A DNA stretch of 64,000 nucleotides from Eutrigla gurnardus (lineage: Eukaryota > Chordata > Actinopteri > Perciformes > Triglidae). Positions 38,902 through 51,600 of the stretch are shown here, one piece after another. The notes beneath the pieces are model-generated. The model had not been told where the DNA came from, made no database searches, and saw only the letters and a program-made list of their open reading frames with translations. How positions within the stretch are numbered: the first letter of the stretch is position 1; each line of letters opens with the position of its first letter. The stretch covers positions 18,326,554-18,390,553 of the forward strand of contig OY741270.1 of NCBI GenBank assembly GCA_963514095.1, written 5' to 3'. The position numbers and the translations under genes were made by a program.

Positions 38902-40552
38902 TTACACTTTGAGGTTGACCCGATCGTGGTACTTCAGGTATGGATCATTAACAAACCAGTTCCTCCTTTTCCAAAAAGATGTCGTCATTCTATCCAAAAG
39001 TTTGCTCTGTGTTTTGTTACAGAACACATGCTCCCTCAGGCGCTTTCGTCTGGCGGGATTCTTCTTCCACAGTTTCTTCTTGTATCCGGCCTGTTGACAC
39101 ACGAAACCAATAAGTCAGATTGGAAACACTGTGATTTTAACCCTCATCATACCAACATGCTTAACATAGGGACTACTGACTGACGTCCCTGGGAACCCAA
39201 TCAGATAAACATCACAGCAAAATTTTGACTTGTTTCACCTCAAAACACTATTAGTAATGTAATTAATGTATTCTGAAAATAACATTTAATTAAAGTCACA
39301 TTTTCATTTGCATATTGTGTGCAACGAAAACAGATCACATGAGGAAGTCTGCTGTATCTGTCTGTCTCCTTCAAAATGACTGACAGCGTTCCTCTACCCC
39401 GCTGGTAGTGTATCATACTTTCTATTAGAACCCATGGAAAACATTTTATCTATCAAAACTAAATAAGCTGCAAAAGGGCACTTTTCACTGGGGTTCAAAA
39501 AACACAAATTAAAACAGAAAAGAATATTAAGTCATTAAGAACAAATTGATTGACCTATTGACCTAGGGTCTATAGCATACATCTGCAGGGACTCGGTTGG
39601 TAGGATGAGGGTTAGGTGCAAAGAAGAGCAGTAATGGCAGTACACAGTAAAAGAAAATGTACCTTGCGTCTGATCCAAAGGTCACAATGCAGCCTCATAA
39701 ACCTGTCTGTCACAGATTTTACGCTCTTCCTCTTCCCCTTCTTCAGACTGACGTATGTCAGACTCCTGCTTGGTTGTTGAGTCCAACTGGGAATAAGTGC
39801 CGATACCCTGCAACAACACAGAGAAGCAGTTTATGGTCACATGACTCATTTTATTCACTTATATTACAGAATTATTTTTACCATGTAACAAATACATATT
39901 TCTTTCATTTGGAAAGGTTTTGATATACTGTATCCCCCACTTTTCTCACTCAGATACATTATTTGTGGCGATAAGACAGGAGTAGATATTGAACTTAATT
40001 TCACTTTCGTTGCACCTCCACAGATAATGTAATTCCAACTCTGTGTTGATATGAATTATTCATCTTAATATGAAGTGATTACAGTATGTATTGTTAATCG
40101 TATCCACATATTCATGTGAATATTAGCAGGAGTGCTCCTGGTGACCTTTACCGTTGGAGGATGTTGTACCGGGGTGTCAGACACACTGCAGCCCGCAGAG
40201 GAGCTCTGAAAGCGGCTGCAGCAGAGCCGTAGAGAGGCGATGGCTGGATGAGGCTGGAGAGCTTAGAGAGCTGTGGTGTCTTGGAACACAGAGAAACCGA
40301 CAGCGGCCTCAGCAGCCCTGGAAAGAAAACAAAAAAACTGTCATGAAAACACAAGAGGAGTCCGAGAAAACGTTTTGTAGAAACGTCACGCGTTATCTGT
40401 GCTAACAAACACGTACGCACAGCTGCCCCGAGAGTTCAGGACACACGGATAAAACGCCAAACATTTACGGAATGAGGAGCGTGAAATGAAAAGATATGAA
40501 TGTCAAATTGTGGATACACACCGCACACCCTCCTTGTCAGGGCAGCCGCCAT
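38902..40552 (-). CDS. mrpl35: Mitochondrial ribosomal protein bL35m, complete
   Basis: Large-subunit protein of the mitochondrial ribosome, made in the cytosol and imported. Four coding exons, right to left: 40522-40552, 40152-40317, 39663-39807, 38902-39090; total 531 nt, 176 residues (human 188). The first two exons give an Arg- and Ser-rich, acid-poor leader typical of a mitochondrial targeting sequence (MAAALTRRVCG, then LLRPLSVSL). The mature part has KKGKRKSVKSVTDRFMRLHC and then AGYKKKLWKKNPARRKRLRE. It closes with TTSFWKRRNWFVNDPYLKYH, strongly conserved with human MRPL35 to its end NLKV. The start codon lies in CpG-rich DNA. Convergent with reep1. Confidence 0.96.
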
Positions 40553-41944
40553 GTTTGCTCCCCGAGTGCTCTGACGTAGGTACGGAGCCTTGTTTGGACA
40601 AATTTCAGTGTTGTCGCATCCGACGTTCCCTCAATGCGTTATCGCCACCTAGCAATTGTTACTGGACAGACTTGTCTCTTTGGCTTAAAAAATGTCCAAA
40701 TATTTGTGGAAAATACTTTTTTGTGGTATTTATTACTTGACTTAAATATTTCCTATTGGAAATTATTGTACTTTCCTACCAAGTATACTAACTTGACTTA
40801 AAGCATGATGCATTGTTATAGGTCTATAATAAACTGCCCACCAATGGATAAAACTTGCTAGCTGCAACATTAAAACTCCTTCATAATTCATCAATAAAAA
40901 CAATAAACTTATAAATAAATAAATATATACACTAAGCCATTCCGGATGATCAGTATGTTTACTTGTTGGACTTCCAAGTATTGTGCTCTAAATACTTACT
41001 GCACATTTACTAGTAACATTTGAATGCAGTACATTTTTTATTGTAATGGAGTATTTTTATATTGTAGAAACTATGGTCAAGTATCTTCTGCTACTGCTAT
41101 CTGGTTCTAAAATAAATATTGTAGTAACAAGACAATCCAAAAATCAGTGGAGGCACGTTTCAGCCTTCATGTACTGGAGCTGCTCTCTGCTCAGCTTTCT
41201 GTGCATGTTATTACTTTCACTCACAGTCTTGTATGCAACTTCCCGCTGTGTCTGTCTCCCACTCCATGGTTTTCACAGTCTGTAAACATGTTTACTGATC
41301 CAGTGATGTGCCATTCGTCACAGTCTCCTAGGATAGTTGCATTATGTGGAAAGAATGGTTCACTGCTGTGTGACCAAACCACAGTCTTGTCAAAGGGACT
41401 TCTCTCTTTTCTTTACTGTCTGGTAAACTTTGCAGTATCCACTGAATGGACCTGTTTCAATTGTCAAGGGAATGCTCAGGTTCAACCAATAAAATGAACT
41501 ATTCCTATGTCATATAGCCTATTCCCTTTGTGAGTACAGCCCTGAATTGGAATGCAGTCTAGGCCTATAATATTAACAATTACACCTACATTTGTAGTGC
41601 TATGATATGTCAAACACCTCTCAATCATGCTTTAGCATCCCATATTGGATTTTACTAACATTGTATAATAATTGTTTAAAAAAAAAAGTCAGGCATCACA
41701 GCTTATACACATGACACGTGGCATTAAACCCACACTTACATTAAAATGTACATAATAGAAAAATTAGATTTGCCACAAAAACACCTCAAATCATTACAAA
41801 CAAATGTTTTCCATGCGTTATTCATGACTACACTCATTCAGGGTATGGTAAATTAGTTTAATATTGCCCCAGTGAAAATAATTTGGTCTCCAAATTTAAC
41901 ATAAGTAATTTCAAATGAGAACAAAACAGTAAGAAATGCTCATG
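40553..41944. other. Intergenic DNA between mrpl35 and the receptor-like gene
   Basis: AT-rich. Around 40,720-41,090 it carries degenerate repeat sequence, including TTTGAATGCAGTACATTTTT and TGTAATGGAGTATTTTTATA, motifs I recognise from the fish repeat also seen at 25,565. Frames at 41,046-41,497 have no recognisable product. Confidence 0.5.
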
Positions 41945-41953
41945 TTAATCATT

Positions 41954-41965
41954 TTTTATTTATTA
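41954..41965 (-). terminator. Polyadenylation signal of the receptor-like gene (candidate)
   Basis: TTTATTTATT on the plus strand reads AATAAATAAA on the minus strand, about 560 bp past the stop of the receptor-like gene. Confidence 0.4.
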
Positions 41966-42525
41966 TACTTTAAAACATACAAATACAACCTTTAAAAAAG
42001 CAGATGAAAACATTAAGCAAAGGTACGAATGAAACTACACAATGTGCTGAATTTACATTAAAAACACAAGGCACCAACCGCAGTGTACGCCTCTCTGTAA
42101 CTGTGAAACTGCACACGTTAATGGAAGCATCCACAAGTCTACCAACACAAAAGTGCAAAGTAAATCAATTACCTTTGTAAAAAAAAAGAAAGAAAAAAGT
42201 GCTGGTTCCCACCAAGTCAAGACACGCATATCGTTTTTACAGTTCCAGCATTCCTCTCATAATCCAATAATCTAGTTTACGAAAGGAGCGTGTTTGTCCT
42301 TGAGTGGAACAACTGTAACATTGTCAAACTACAAGAACGCACATTTCTGTTTCTCAATAATATATTCAAATGTACCACATAAAAAAAGATGGTGGATTGT
42401 CATAGTACTCTCAAGGCACTCGTCCAGTGTTTTACCATCAGTCCTTTTGTCTTTTGTAGGGACCCATACGCAGATAAGACTTGTCCTACCAAGCACTTAG
42501 AAAAGCTGAGACGAGGTCCACTGGT

Positions 42526-45047
42526 TCACCAGCCAGCATATACAGGTTCTGCATCACACGGGATCCCATAGTATCGACCTTGAGGTCGCTCTTTGCGTAG
42601 TAATGGAGCTCGGGCTACAGACAGCTCACCATCAGTGTCTCTCCGTCGACGAATGACCATTAAAATGATGAAGAGCAGGGTCACTGAGGAGAGACAGGGT
42701 GGGGGGGAGAAATACCATGTTACAGGAAATGTCCATCTACAGTCGGGCTTCTTAGATATTCACAAAGAGTCTATTGGTGGTGTGTGAGCATGATTCTTAT
42801 TTCATTTAATTTTATCAGTGTAAGAGGGGGGGGGGGTCTGTTTTCAGTGTACAAAAAGAAAAGTGTTTCTGTTTCTGTGGCAGCTATTGGATTAACAGTC
42901 TCTCTGAAATTAAATTGTCAATTTTCATGGGAATAAATACTTTGTTGATACATGAAGTTGGCTGTAAGAAAAAAAAACAAGCTCTGACCCTTTAAGTTAC
43001 AGAAAAAAGGCTTAGCTAAGGGAGCTGTGTGTACGGGGCCCTGTAGAGGCCATCCGGAGAAAAAAAACTATATTGAGGCCACGTTTTACTACATTGAGTG
43101 CACGAGATACAACTAGTTCCCATGTTTTAATTCATTTGTGGCCACAAGATACAATTCATTCCCACATTTTAATTCATTTGTGGCCCCGTTTTAGTTAATT
43201 CGTTCCCACGTTTTAATTAATTTGTGGCCACAAGATAAGTTTGGGCGCACTCAGGGTGCATGATTACCCCCTCCTCTCTCCCCTCTCCCCTCTCGGCTTG
43301 CACTCACACTGCTCTCGGCCTGATTGCCCCTTGTACATACCTCATCACGTCATTATCTTGTATCTCGTTAATTAAAACGTGGGAAGGAGTTGTATCTCGT
43401 GTGCTCAATGTAGTAAAACGTGGCCTCAATATAGTTTTTTTCCCCGGATGGCCTCTACAGAGCTCCGTAGCTGTGAACCATTGCTATATCGAATACCAGC
43501 TACTAATACTTACTTAAAAGAGAAAACTTTATTTTGTGTGTAATCACATTATAAATGGTCGACATTGCCGTTTGAAGCTCATCAACTTTAAAGGCAGTCA
43601 GTTTGAAAAGCATAACTGTGATCCAATGCGTTTAACATGGTGTTAAGTAAAGATGCATTTCGAAAGAAGCCCTGAAATATCTAGAAAAACATACTGGATA
43701 GTTAAGTGTTACTCACCCCCTCCTCCAATAACTAAAAGAGCAATAGTGACAGGGGCCAATTCACAAGTGTCCCCTTCTTTGCGGAAGAAAGTCTCCATGC
43801 AGTAGCCTGGAGACAAGCTGCCCTCTGGACAAAACGCATCGCTGGGACACTGAATGGGGTTCACGTCCGGACTCTGAGACAACAACATGCATTTTCACCA
43901 AACATATGTGAGAAATGGAGAGAAAGCGAGGTTGATTTTCTCTTGTTATGCAGAGTGTGGAAGGTGCAGTACTCACAGGACAGTAGTGGTTCTCTGGGCA
44001 TACATCACAGCTCTCCCGGCCCCAGTGGATCTGGTAGAAGCCGCTGCCGCAAATTTGACACATAGTCTGATGGGGAGCCTTGTGCATGCCTGTTCAAAAG
44101 CAGATATCACCTGGATGGATATTCATATGTCTCCTTTTCTGTCAAGAGCTGGAGTACGCATAAGCATGACTTATGAGGAGCATGATGTCAATTACCTGGC
44201 CGACACAGTGTGCAGTCTTTAGTGGCAGTCTGTAGAGCCTCTGTTCCTCCAGGACACATCTGACACTGACTACAACCAACAGAGCTGTTGGGGAGAGGGG
44301 GAGAGGGAGAGGTAACTTTGAGGCATTATGGAGAAATGTCAGCTGATTTAGATTAGAGGAGCTGCAGCTTGGTTTCACACTGCCAACAAACAAGGCAATA
44401 GTTTGATGTGGGTCTTAGTTTTCAGAGGTTGAGGTGATAAACGACAGGCAAAAACATAGTTTTTCATGCTCTGAACAGTTTTGAGATTCTTTTTTTTTTC
44501 ACTTTTTTGCTTCCATAGCACGTCACAAAATATCAGCTAGCATTGGTTGCATATTTAAACTATATTTCTTAATGTTAGTATTCAACTTGGCAAGTTTCAT
44601 GGTGATATATTTTTGTACTTTTTACCCTGTTTTTTATATCTAAATATCTAAAATTCCTTCTTTGACTCTAATACGTCAATGTATTCAATGTTCATATTTC
44701 TGTTCTAGATATGCACATTACAGTAATAACAAAAAGCCTTGTTTGCATATTGTAACATACAATATGTAATACAAAAAAGATTGCTTTAATGTCAGTAATC
44801 AACTGGAGAAGTCTTGTGTAGTTACATTTTGTACCCTATTCACCTGGGATGTCTCCCCTGAAGCAAATGTTTGAATAATAATACACACATAGCTACTTGT
44901 AAAAGCAATGTGAATATTTCACTGCCAAATTAGGATGCAATCATTGGCGTTCTTGGTCTACCTGTGGTCATTAGCTTTGAAAGTGCTGGGACATGATCAT
45001 ACAAACCTTCTGCTGATGATACAAAATAGCGACTGTGTAACTGGTCT

Positions 45048-45111
<64 letters not shown>

Positions 45112-45121
45112 AGTGTGTGTG

Positions 45122-45183
<62 letters not shown>

Positions 45184-47742
45184 TGTGTGTGTGTGTGTGT
45201 GCTGCCAAACAGAAGCATGGGATGAAAGCATGTGACGTTGTTAGATAAGTGAGATAGTTATGAATGTTCCTCACTGATTCCCGGGTCCTCGATACCAACC
45301 AAAACAACAACTTACTTGCAAAAAAGCCCGAGTGCGCACGGTGCACATGAAGTGGAGCTCTGCTGCGATGAAAAGAACCCTGAAAGTAGCAGACAGGAAA
45401 TAACTCAAAAAATGTGATTCGTGTTTCCCCTTTAGATTATATGAAACTATGTTGAGATAATTGCAAAATCAAGCATCATTAGAGATAGATAATCTATTAA
45501 TTTGCAAGATAATAAAGCTGATCTGGTAAATACATTTTACATACATACATCTAGTTTCCAACTACAAGCGTTCTACTGTTTTTGTCTGAATTAATCTGTC
45601 ACTGATTAAAAACGCATGAGTTTTCCTCTCCAGCTAAATAAACACACCTGGTGAGCACGTTGTGCAACTGTCTCCACCGGTGTTATTGTTGAAGGATCCA
45701 GCAGGACAGGGGTGACACAACGGACTTCCAGTGAAACTATGCAGTAGTATAAAATAGTGTAAAAATACACACACAAAAAAAAGACAAGTGAACAGACAGA
45801 AGGGTAGTCAATAACATTAGAAGTCGATTTTATTGGCACAATCTACGTCCTTACTTTGTGTAGAAGCCCCGATTGCAGGGCAGACACTGCTGCTGTCCTG
45901 CTAGTGGCTGGTAGAAACCTCTGGTGCATGGCAGGCAGGCTTCAGGAAATAGACACAGCCCAGGGTCAGAGCAGCACGCACACAGCAGACTGCCTAGGAA
46001 GGGACGGAGAAGCATTTCTTAACTTATACTTGACCATTTTAACTGTTGCAGCAAGAAATCTTCGAGGCCGCCTTAAAGCGGTGACTTCATGTGGGAGGAC
46101 GTGGCCGTTGACTCACTGTTGTCGTACTGAGATCCCGGTGCACAGGGCTCGCAAGTAGAAGTGTTGAATCCAAAGCAGCCCGAGGTCGTGCTGCTGAGAA
46201 TCACGGGAGTTATAGTCAGACTGGTCACATTCTCCATGGGAGTGGTGTTTATCACAGCAGGAGTTAGTGTTGTCTGGCTCACCACCATGCCTGCAAGAGA
46301 AGGACACTATTTCAAATCTGACTTCTGGTGGTAGACTGATGCAGCGCTGCAACCCAAGCTCAACAAATTAATTTTCCGTCACATTTTTAATGGATAAAGC
46401 TAATGATTGGGGTAGTAGTGGTAGCCTTGGGGGTCGATTCATGACCGGCAGCTGACCTATCGCAAAGATCATGCAAATCTGTCTGTGGTTTTTGTATGTG
46501 GTCTAATCCCGATTGTTGAATACAACAGTGGAAGCGTATGAAGAAAAGTACATATTAAATAGGATTAACAAGCCTGGCTGAAGCCTTATTGGGGCCTAAG
46601 TTTTCCCTTTCATATTTTCACCCACATTCATTTCTCCAAATGTTCAAAACCACCAATGTTAGTCCTCAATGGTCACGGCTTAAAAAAAACCCCATTGTTT
46701 TTATGTAGGAAATACATTTACAACCATATTATATTAAGTAATAACTGTGATCTCTGTCTTCAAAGTGTCACAGTCTTGATATCTGTGTAGTCGCTGCTCA
46801 CATTTTCACACACTAAACATGAAAATACATCACCAAAGTAAATCTTCTTCTTCCTTTATTTCACAGGGCAATGACAGAAGTGGTCTTAGTGGTAAATACT
46901 TGATCTAAGTGGATTCACTGTAGTAGATTCCTCTCCCTCCTTCTCAGACATGCACTGAACATGGATCCAGCCTCGGCAACACAACCAAGATATTCGTTAA
47001 ACGAAAGCTTTGTTATTGTGATACCTTTAAATCACTCCACAAAATCTTATGTAACTCTTTTCTGACCATGGAGAACGTGAGGACAGGTATAAGCACATCA
47101 GCGACACAGAGCCCATATTGTGGCAGTAATCACATTAGCCATGTGCTTGAATACAAACCATCCTCCTCGTGAAATGCAATTATTCAGAATGAGGGTCATG
47201 TGATTCCTCTGGTTTGGCAACATTTCACTCTCAAACTGTAATCCTGAAAGTTTGCTGGGCTCTGGTTTATATTTCAGCAAAACGATGAAGTAAGACGCCA
47301 TCATTTTACAGAAGATCAGTATTAATTCCACTATGTAAGTCAGGACATTAATCCCATGGCCATTTTTCATGAGAAGAAAGTTTGTTATCAAATTTGGGTG
47401 CAAAAAAAGTAAGATTTGAATGATAAAACTTCCTAATGAATGACCTTGTATTCTAGAAAGTATTTGTCACACATCTCACATTAAGTTTTTGTCACTATAC
47501 GTACTTTTTTAATTCCATGTTAATGTTTTATACTTTGTTTATTCCACAACAAAAATCTATGATAAGCCACAATGTTTTAAATGAGGAAACACTATGCTCT
47601 CTATTATGCTCCATCTCAATAACAGACCTAGTGTGCCTTTCCTAGGGTGTTGTAGCATTACTGCAGTTCTTATCGAAGGAGAGTCTAACTTACCAATGAA
47701 ACAAGCGGCGCATATCGCAGGCAGAAGTCCCCGGCAGTCCAT
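42526..47742 (-). CDS. Cysteine-rich single-pass type I membrane protein, receptor-like, unnamed
   Basis: Nine coding exons, right to left: 47694-47742, 46117-46290, 45855-45993, 45648-45736, 45316-45379, 44196-44284, 43977-44089, 43717-43873, 42526-42683; total 1032 nt, 343 residues. Layout: signal peptide (1 to about 17), a Thr/Ser-rich stalk with N-glycosylation sites (NTT, NVT, NTS), and about 200 residues of Cys repeats of the form CxxCxxGFYxxxxGxxxCxxC (LPCNRGFY, HPCPAGSFNNNTGGDSCTTC, CQICGSGFYQ). A membrane segment at about 279-302 (APVTIALLVIGGGVTLLFII) is followed by RRRR and a 41-residue tail ending PVYAGW. The repeats resemble the ephrin-receptor-like GCC2/GCC3 type and, more loosely, TNF-receptor repeats. 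There is no death domain. I do not recognise the gene. Splice phases are compatible across all exons and it looks intact. Confidence 0.85.
43030..43470. mobile_element. Foldback (MITE-like) element with ~95 bp inverted ends
   Basis: The left arm (TACGGGGCCCTGTAGAGGCC onward, from 43032) and the right arm (ending at 43469) are inverted copies over about 95 bp. They share CTGTAGAGGCCATCCGG, ACTATATTGAGGCCACGTTT and ACGAGATACAAC, with few mismatches. The middle has three tandem units of about 40 bp built on TTTTAATTCATTTGTGGCC. There is no transposase, so it is non-autonomous. It sits in the last intron of the receptor-like gene. Confidence 0.75.
45049..45201. repeat. Interrupted (GT)n microsatellite
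   Basis: About 150 bp of GT units broken by a few GA units (GAGAGT blocks at about 45,109, 45,121 and 45,173). It lies in an intron of the receptor-like gene and creates false His/Thr and Cys/Val frames. Confidence 0.97.
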
Positions 47743-48235
47743 CCTCCAGATATTATCGAGCACTACCACCAAACAATGTCCGGCTACAGCATCTCATCCC
47801 TGACAAGTGTCCGCTACCTTTGTTTTTACAGAAGTGACGCTGACTCGCAGTGGGATCAGTCCTTCTAACAGCGTCATATGACAAAATACACATCATGTGA
47901 TTTTGCTTTACAGAGGAAAAAACTGAGGAAAAATGGGCCGGATTCAGGCAGATCTCCTGTTGTTACCTGGCACAGCCAGCAGGGGAGCTGTTGCTGCATA
48001 TGTGTGGTTAAAATGTACAGTATATTCTACAGTATATGCCAATTATCTATTATCTATTTACACAAATTTTACACAAATAGTCAGATTTGTTTGGTTGATA
48101 AGGTTACAAATAATTCCATCATTGTTTTGAGGAAGTGAAATGAACAATGAGTCATAACGTATATTAAGTCATAAGAAGTCCCACTTCCCTTTTCCACCCA
48201 CCTACACAGGTGGGGGGAATTTACTTTGTAGAGAC
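47743..48235. other. Short intergenic region between cfap99 and the receptor-like gene
   Basis: Less than 0.5 kb separates the receptor-like gene's start codon from the likely cfap99 transcript end, so its promoter must be within or just beyond this stretch. No TATA box is evident and no other feature is seen. Confidence 0.5.
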
Positions 48236-48327
48236 ATTTGTGACATTTATTGGACTTAACAAACCTCACTATATTAAAGTCAAGCTAAATATCACTGGAT
48301 AATCATTCACAGTGAATCCTCAAGAAA
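48236..48327. repeat. Repeat copy A at the 3' end of cfap99
   Basis: Shares TTTGTGACATTTATTGG, CTTAACAAA and ACTGGATAATCA in the same order with copy B at 52474-52575, on the other side of cfap99. The TTTATT within it (48246-48251) reads AATAAA on the minus strand and is the best-placed polyadenylation signal for cfap99. Confidence 0.6.
48246..48251 (-). terminator. cfap99: Polyadenylation signal, cfap99 (candidate)
   Basis: Minus-strand AATAAA about 430 bp past the stop, inside repeat copy A. An ATTAAA at about 48,377 is an alternative. Confidence 0.4.
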
Positions 48328-48677
48328 TAATAATAATCCTAGAATTAAATCATAGTGGCACTCTGATATTTTTCATTTTAATGCAAAAGATGGAACTACT
48401 AATCACCCCACACATTTCTTGCAACACATATAACAAATCATTCTGATGTAAAAATGAAACACTCAGGCTCGTGCAGCATGTTTGTGCATATTTATGGAGT
48501 GTTTATGTCTGAGGAACAACATAAGGAGGCTCCTTCTGGATGTGACGCTCTAAGCTCAGCTCCAATTCCTCCCAGCTTTTCTCTGCCAGGCTTTTCTGGC
48601 AGTAAAAGAAAGAGAGAGAGACAAAGATTACTCCTTTAAGCAAGAAAAATCTCACCACGAACAAAATCAGACAATGT

Positions 48678-51600
48678 TTACAACTTGTGAGAATTCAGTG
48701 TGGATTTCATGCTCACTTTCTTGTGTGCCTTTGTGTTTCTAACAGTGTGCACTGCTGCCTGTTCAGAGCTTTTGACCTTCTTGCTTTCAATTTGCTTCAG
48801 TCTTTGGCGCTCTAGTTGTTTCTCTTCAAGCTTCTTCTGCAGAGCCAAAACGGTCCCATCCTGAACGACTGCCTGCCGATAACCTGGCCTGGCTTTCCCC
48901 TCCTCTTTCCTGCAACATGCCAAAACTCTCATGAATGTGTGTTTGTGTTATGTATCTGTTTCAGACCCACATTTTCCAACTAACCACCAAGCCAAACGTT
49001 TCCCTGACCTGATGGCAGTGGCCTTTGCCAGCGCCCTTGCTTGGAGGTTGATGGTGTCCAGCCGCTCTGACAGCAGCTGCCTTTTCTTCTGCCTCTCCTC
49101 CAGGATGTGCTCCCGTTTCTCCTGCTGCTCCTCTTGCTGCGCCTCCCTCAGGAGGGCCAGCCGCTCCTTCAGCTCCAGCAGGGTCATCTCTCCCAGCAGC
49201 TCATGGCCTGCGGTCTGACACGGGATGACAGATTCACTGTGACACAAGAAGTATGTGAAAGTGTGTCAAATGTTAGATGGTACCCATGCTTTCCTTCACC
49301 CACCTCTGTGTCGTCATAATCCCGGCCTCTAACGTGAGGAAGCGATTCGATGGCGTGGATTTCACGGATAACTTCACATTTTCTGCTGAGCTCTGCTTGT
49401 GCTTCCTCCAGTGCTTGACGAAGGAGCTCTCGATTTTGCTCTGAGACTTCTTTCACTGTAGAATTTGCGAGGGAAATGGATGAGAATGATAAGGAAACTG
49501 CGAAAAAAAAGTGATCACTGTATCACGCATGTAAGAGGTGCGAGGCCTACCTATATGATGCTTTAATTTCTGTAACTTCTCTTTAGCTGTTTTCGAGTTC
49601 TTGTGTCCTTCTGCCACTTGTTGCACCAAGTCTCTCATTTCTTTTTCCTCCTGCAACCTTTTCTCAGCATATCTCCGCATCAGCTGGGCTGTCTGAGCCA
49701 TGAAAAACACTTTATTTGTGCATAATTGTAAATTATTTTTAAATTACTTCTTTAAAGGGCGTTCAAAGAGAACAGACATTCTTTGTTACCCGTGGCATTA
49801 CACACTTTAAAGCACTGTGTAATATTCTGTGAATGCCTTTTCATATCAGTTGTTGAGGGATCTTTACCCACCTCTTCTTTCTTCAGCAGAGCAGTCTTCT
49901 GGTTGCGTTCCATTAAGTGAGCGCGGGCCATAGCCGCCTCCTCGTAACTGATGCGTCCCTCCAGATGCCTGCGCTCAATTTTGGCCAGCTCCTCCTGAAG
50001 GTCCTTCTCGCGAATCTCCTTCTGCCACTGGAGGAAAGATGAGGGCTCACTCGCCCCCTCCACCAGACGCTCCATTCTGTCACACAAATACAAACACCAA
50101 TAAATTACTCTTGGTTCTTCAGTTTAACTTATCTTTATGAGTGCTGTATGAAAAAGGTCAAGCATTGAAGGAAAGAATAATAACCTTTGCAGCTTCTCCT
50201 CAAGCTGACGGTCATATAGCGCCCCCTGCCTCAGGATGGCTGCACTGTTGAGCTTGATGGGCCAGCTGGAAGTCTACCAGAATCAGAACAGTATGCACAT
50301 GCCAGTGGATATTACGCATACATTATTTGATATCCATCACCATCATACCGCTCCACCGAGGCAGGTAAATTAAATAGATCTCACCTTATTACTGGAGGGA
50401 CATCCGGAGGAATGAACTGAATTGAACTTGAGTTTTGAATCCAGGTCCTCCTTAATCTGAGACATCACTCTCTGCAATGCAAATGATCATTCATCGGAAA
50501 TGTGTGCTGACTTTGAACCGTCTACTGAGTCACTCGCTAGTAAAAGTTTCTCCTTCCATCTGGGTTTTTATCTATATAAGTAGCTTGGATGTGAATCAGT
50601 ATAATATTACTTTGGAAATGCATGTAAAGCACAGACAAAAGCCCACCTTGGTGTGTTCAGACTTTTGTGGATTTACACATCTGAACTGGTTCGTATTTGC
50701 CTCATAGAGCAGTTCCTTTGGCAAAAACAAGAATGGTAAAAACAGAAGTGAATTCCAAAACATTGATTATAAAAAGCACTTTCGACAATGTTTTTCTGTT
50801 TTGTTTAGCTGTGATTTACTACTCTTTCTGTCAAACTTGTTTTCTTTTATATTACATTAATGTGAAAGACCTTATTATGCCTTTAGATGCCATAGCTTTC
50901 ATCTGATAATGGTAAAAGCAGATATTGTACCTCAGTCTTTTGATGGTTCTTTTGTTTGATCTCCTCCATCATCTGCATCCCTTTTGGAGTCGCGTATGTG
51001 CTTCTTGGTGCCTATAAAACAAAAGCTTTTTTGCGTCCATACAACTTAATGATCCGTCTTGTCTATATTATATATGACAGTACACACAGAAACTAACTGC
51101 GTGACCATATTTGGAGGAAATATTGTTAATAACTGTGAAATGAGGCTGACTGGTTTTGACTTTTCCTGCTGTGGAATGAGTTCAGGCATAGGCAGAGGTC
51201 GAGGTTTAGGTTTGGTGAGACGGAACTCCTGGGGCTCGGTGGTTTGGATTGGAGCTTTTTTGACATCACTCGCATGAGATATTTTGACAGCAAGCTGGTC
51301 CATGAGAACCTCCATCTCAGGGCGCCATCTAAATGACAATATGCATTCAGTCCTTTCCTTTGGAAAAATTGATTTCCTAAAAAAGATATATTCCTGCTTT
51401 TTTCTCACCTTAGCAGAGGGCCGATCCAGTGTTTCTCCACATGAGCAGTATCATATATATGATTCCACTCCTCTTGTATCCATGTGGTGAGATGTGTGAA
51501 GAAGAAAGTCAGGAACTAAAGCCAAACACAAGACACATTTACATACAGGGCACAGTGATGGAGCTATTGATTGCTGGTTATGTCCAGAACTATGATCATG

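Noticed and set aside
43260..43517. 85-codon plus-strand frame
   Set aside because: It runs through the core and right arm of the foldback element and ends outside it. No protein similarity is evident.
44930..45346. Frames of 60-138 codons rich in His-Thr or Cys-Val
   Set aside because: They are caused by the second (GT)n tract inside an intron of the receptor-like gene.
50696..50700. Splice acceptor of the cfap99 exon at 50700
   Set aside because: It would lose the conserved ELLYE. Using the AG that places the exon end at 50715 keeps it in frame.
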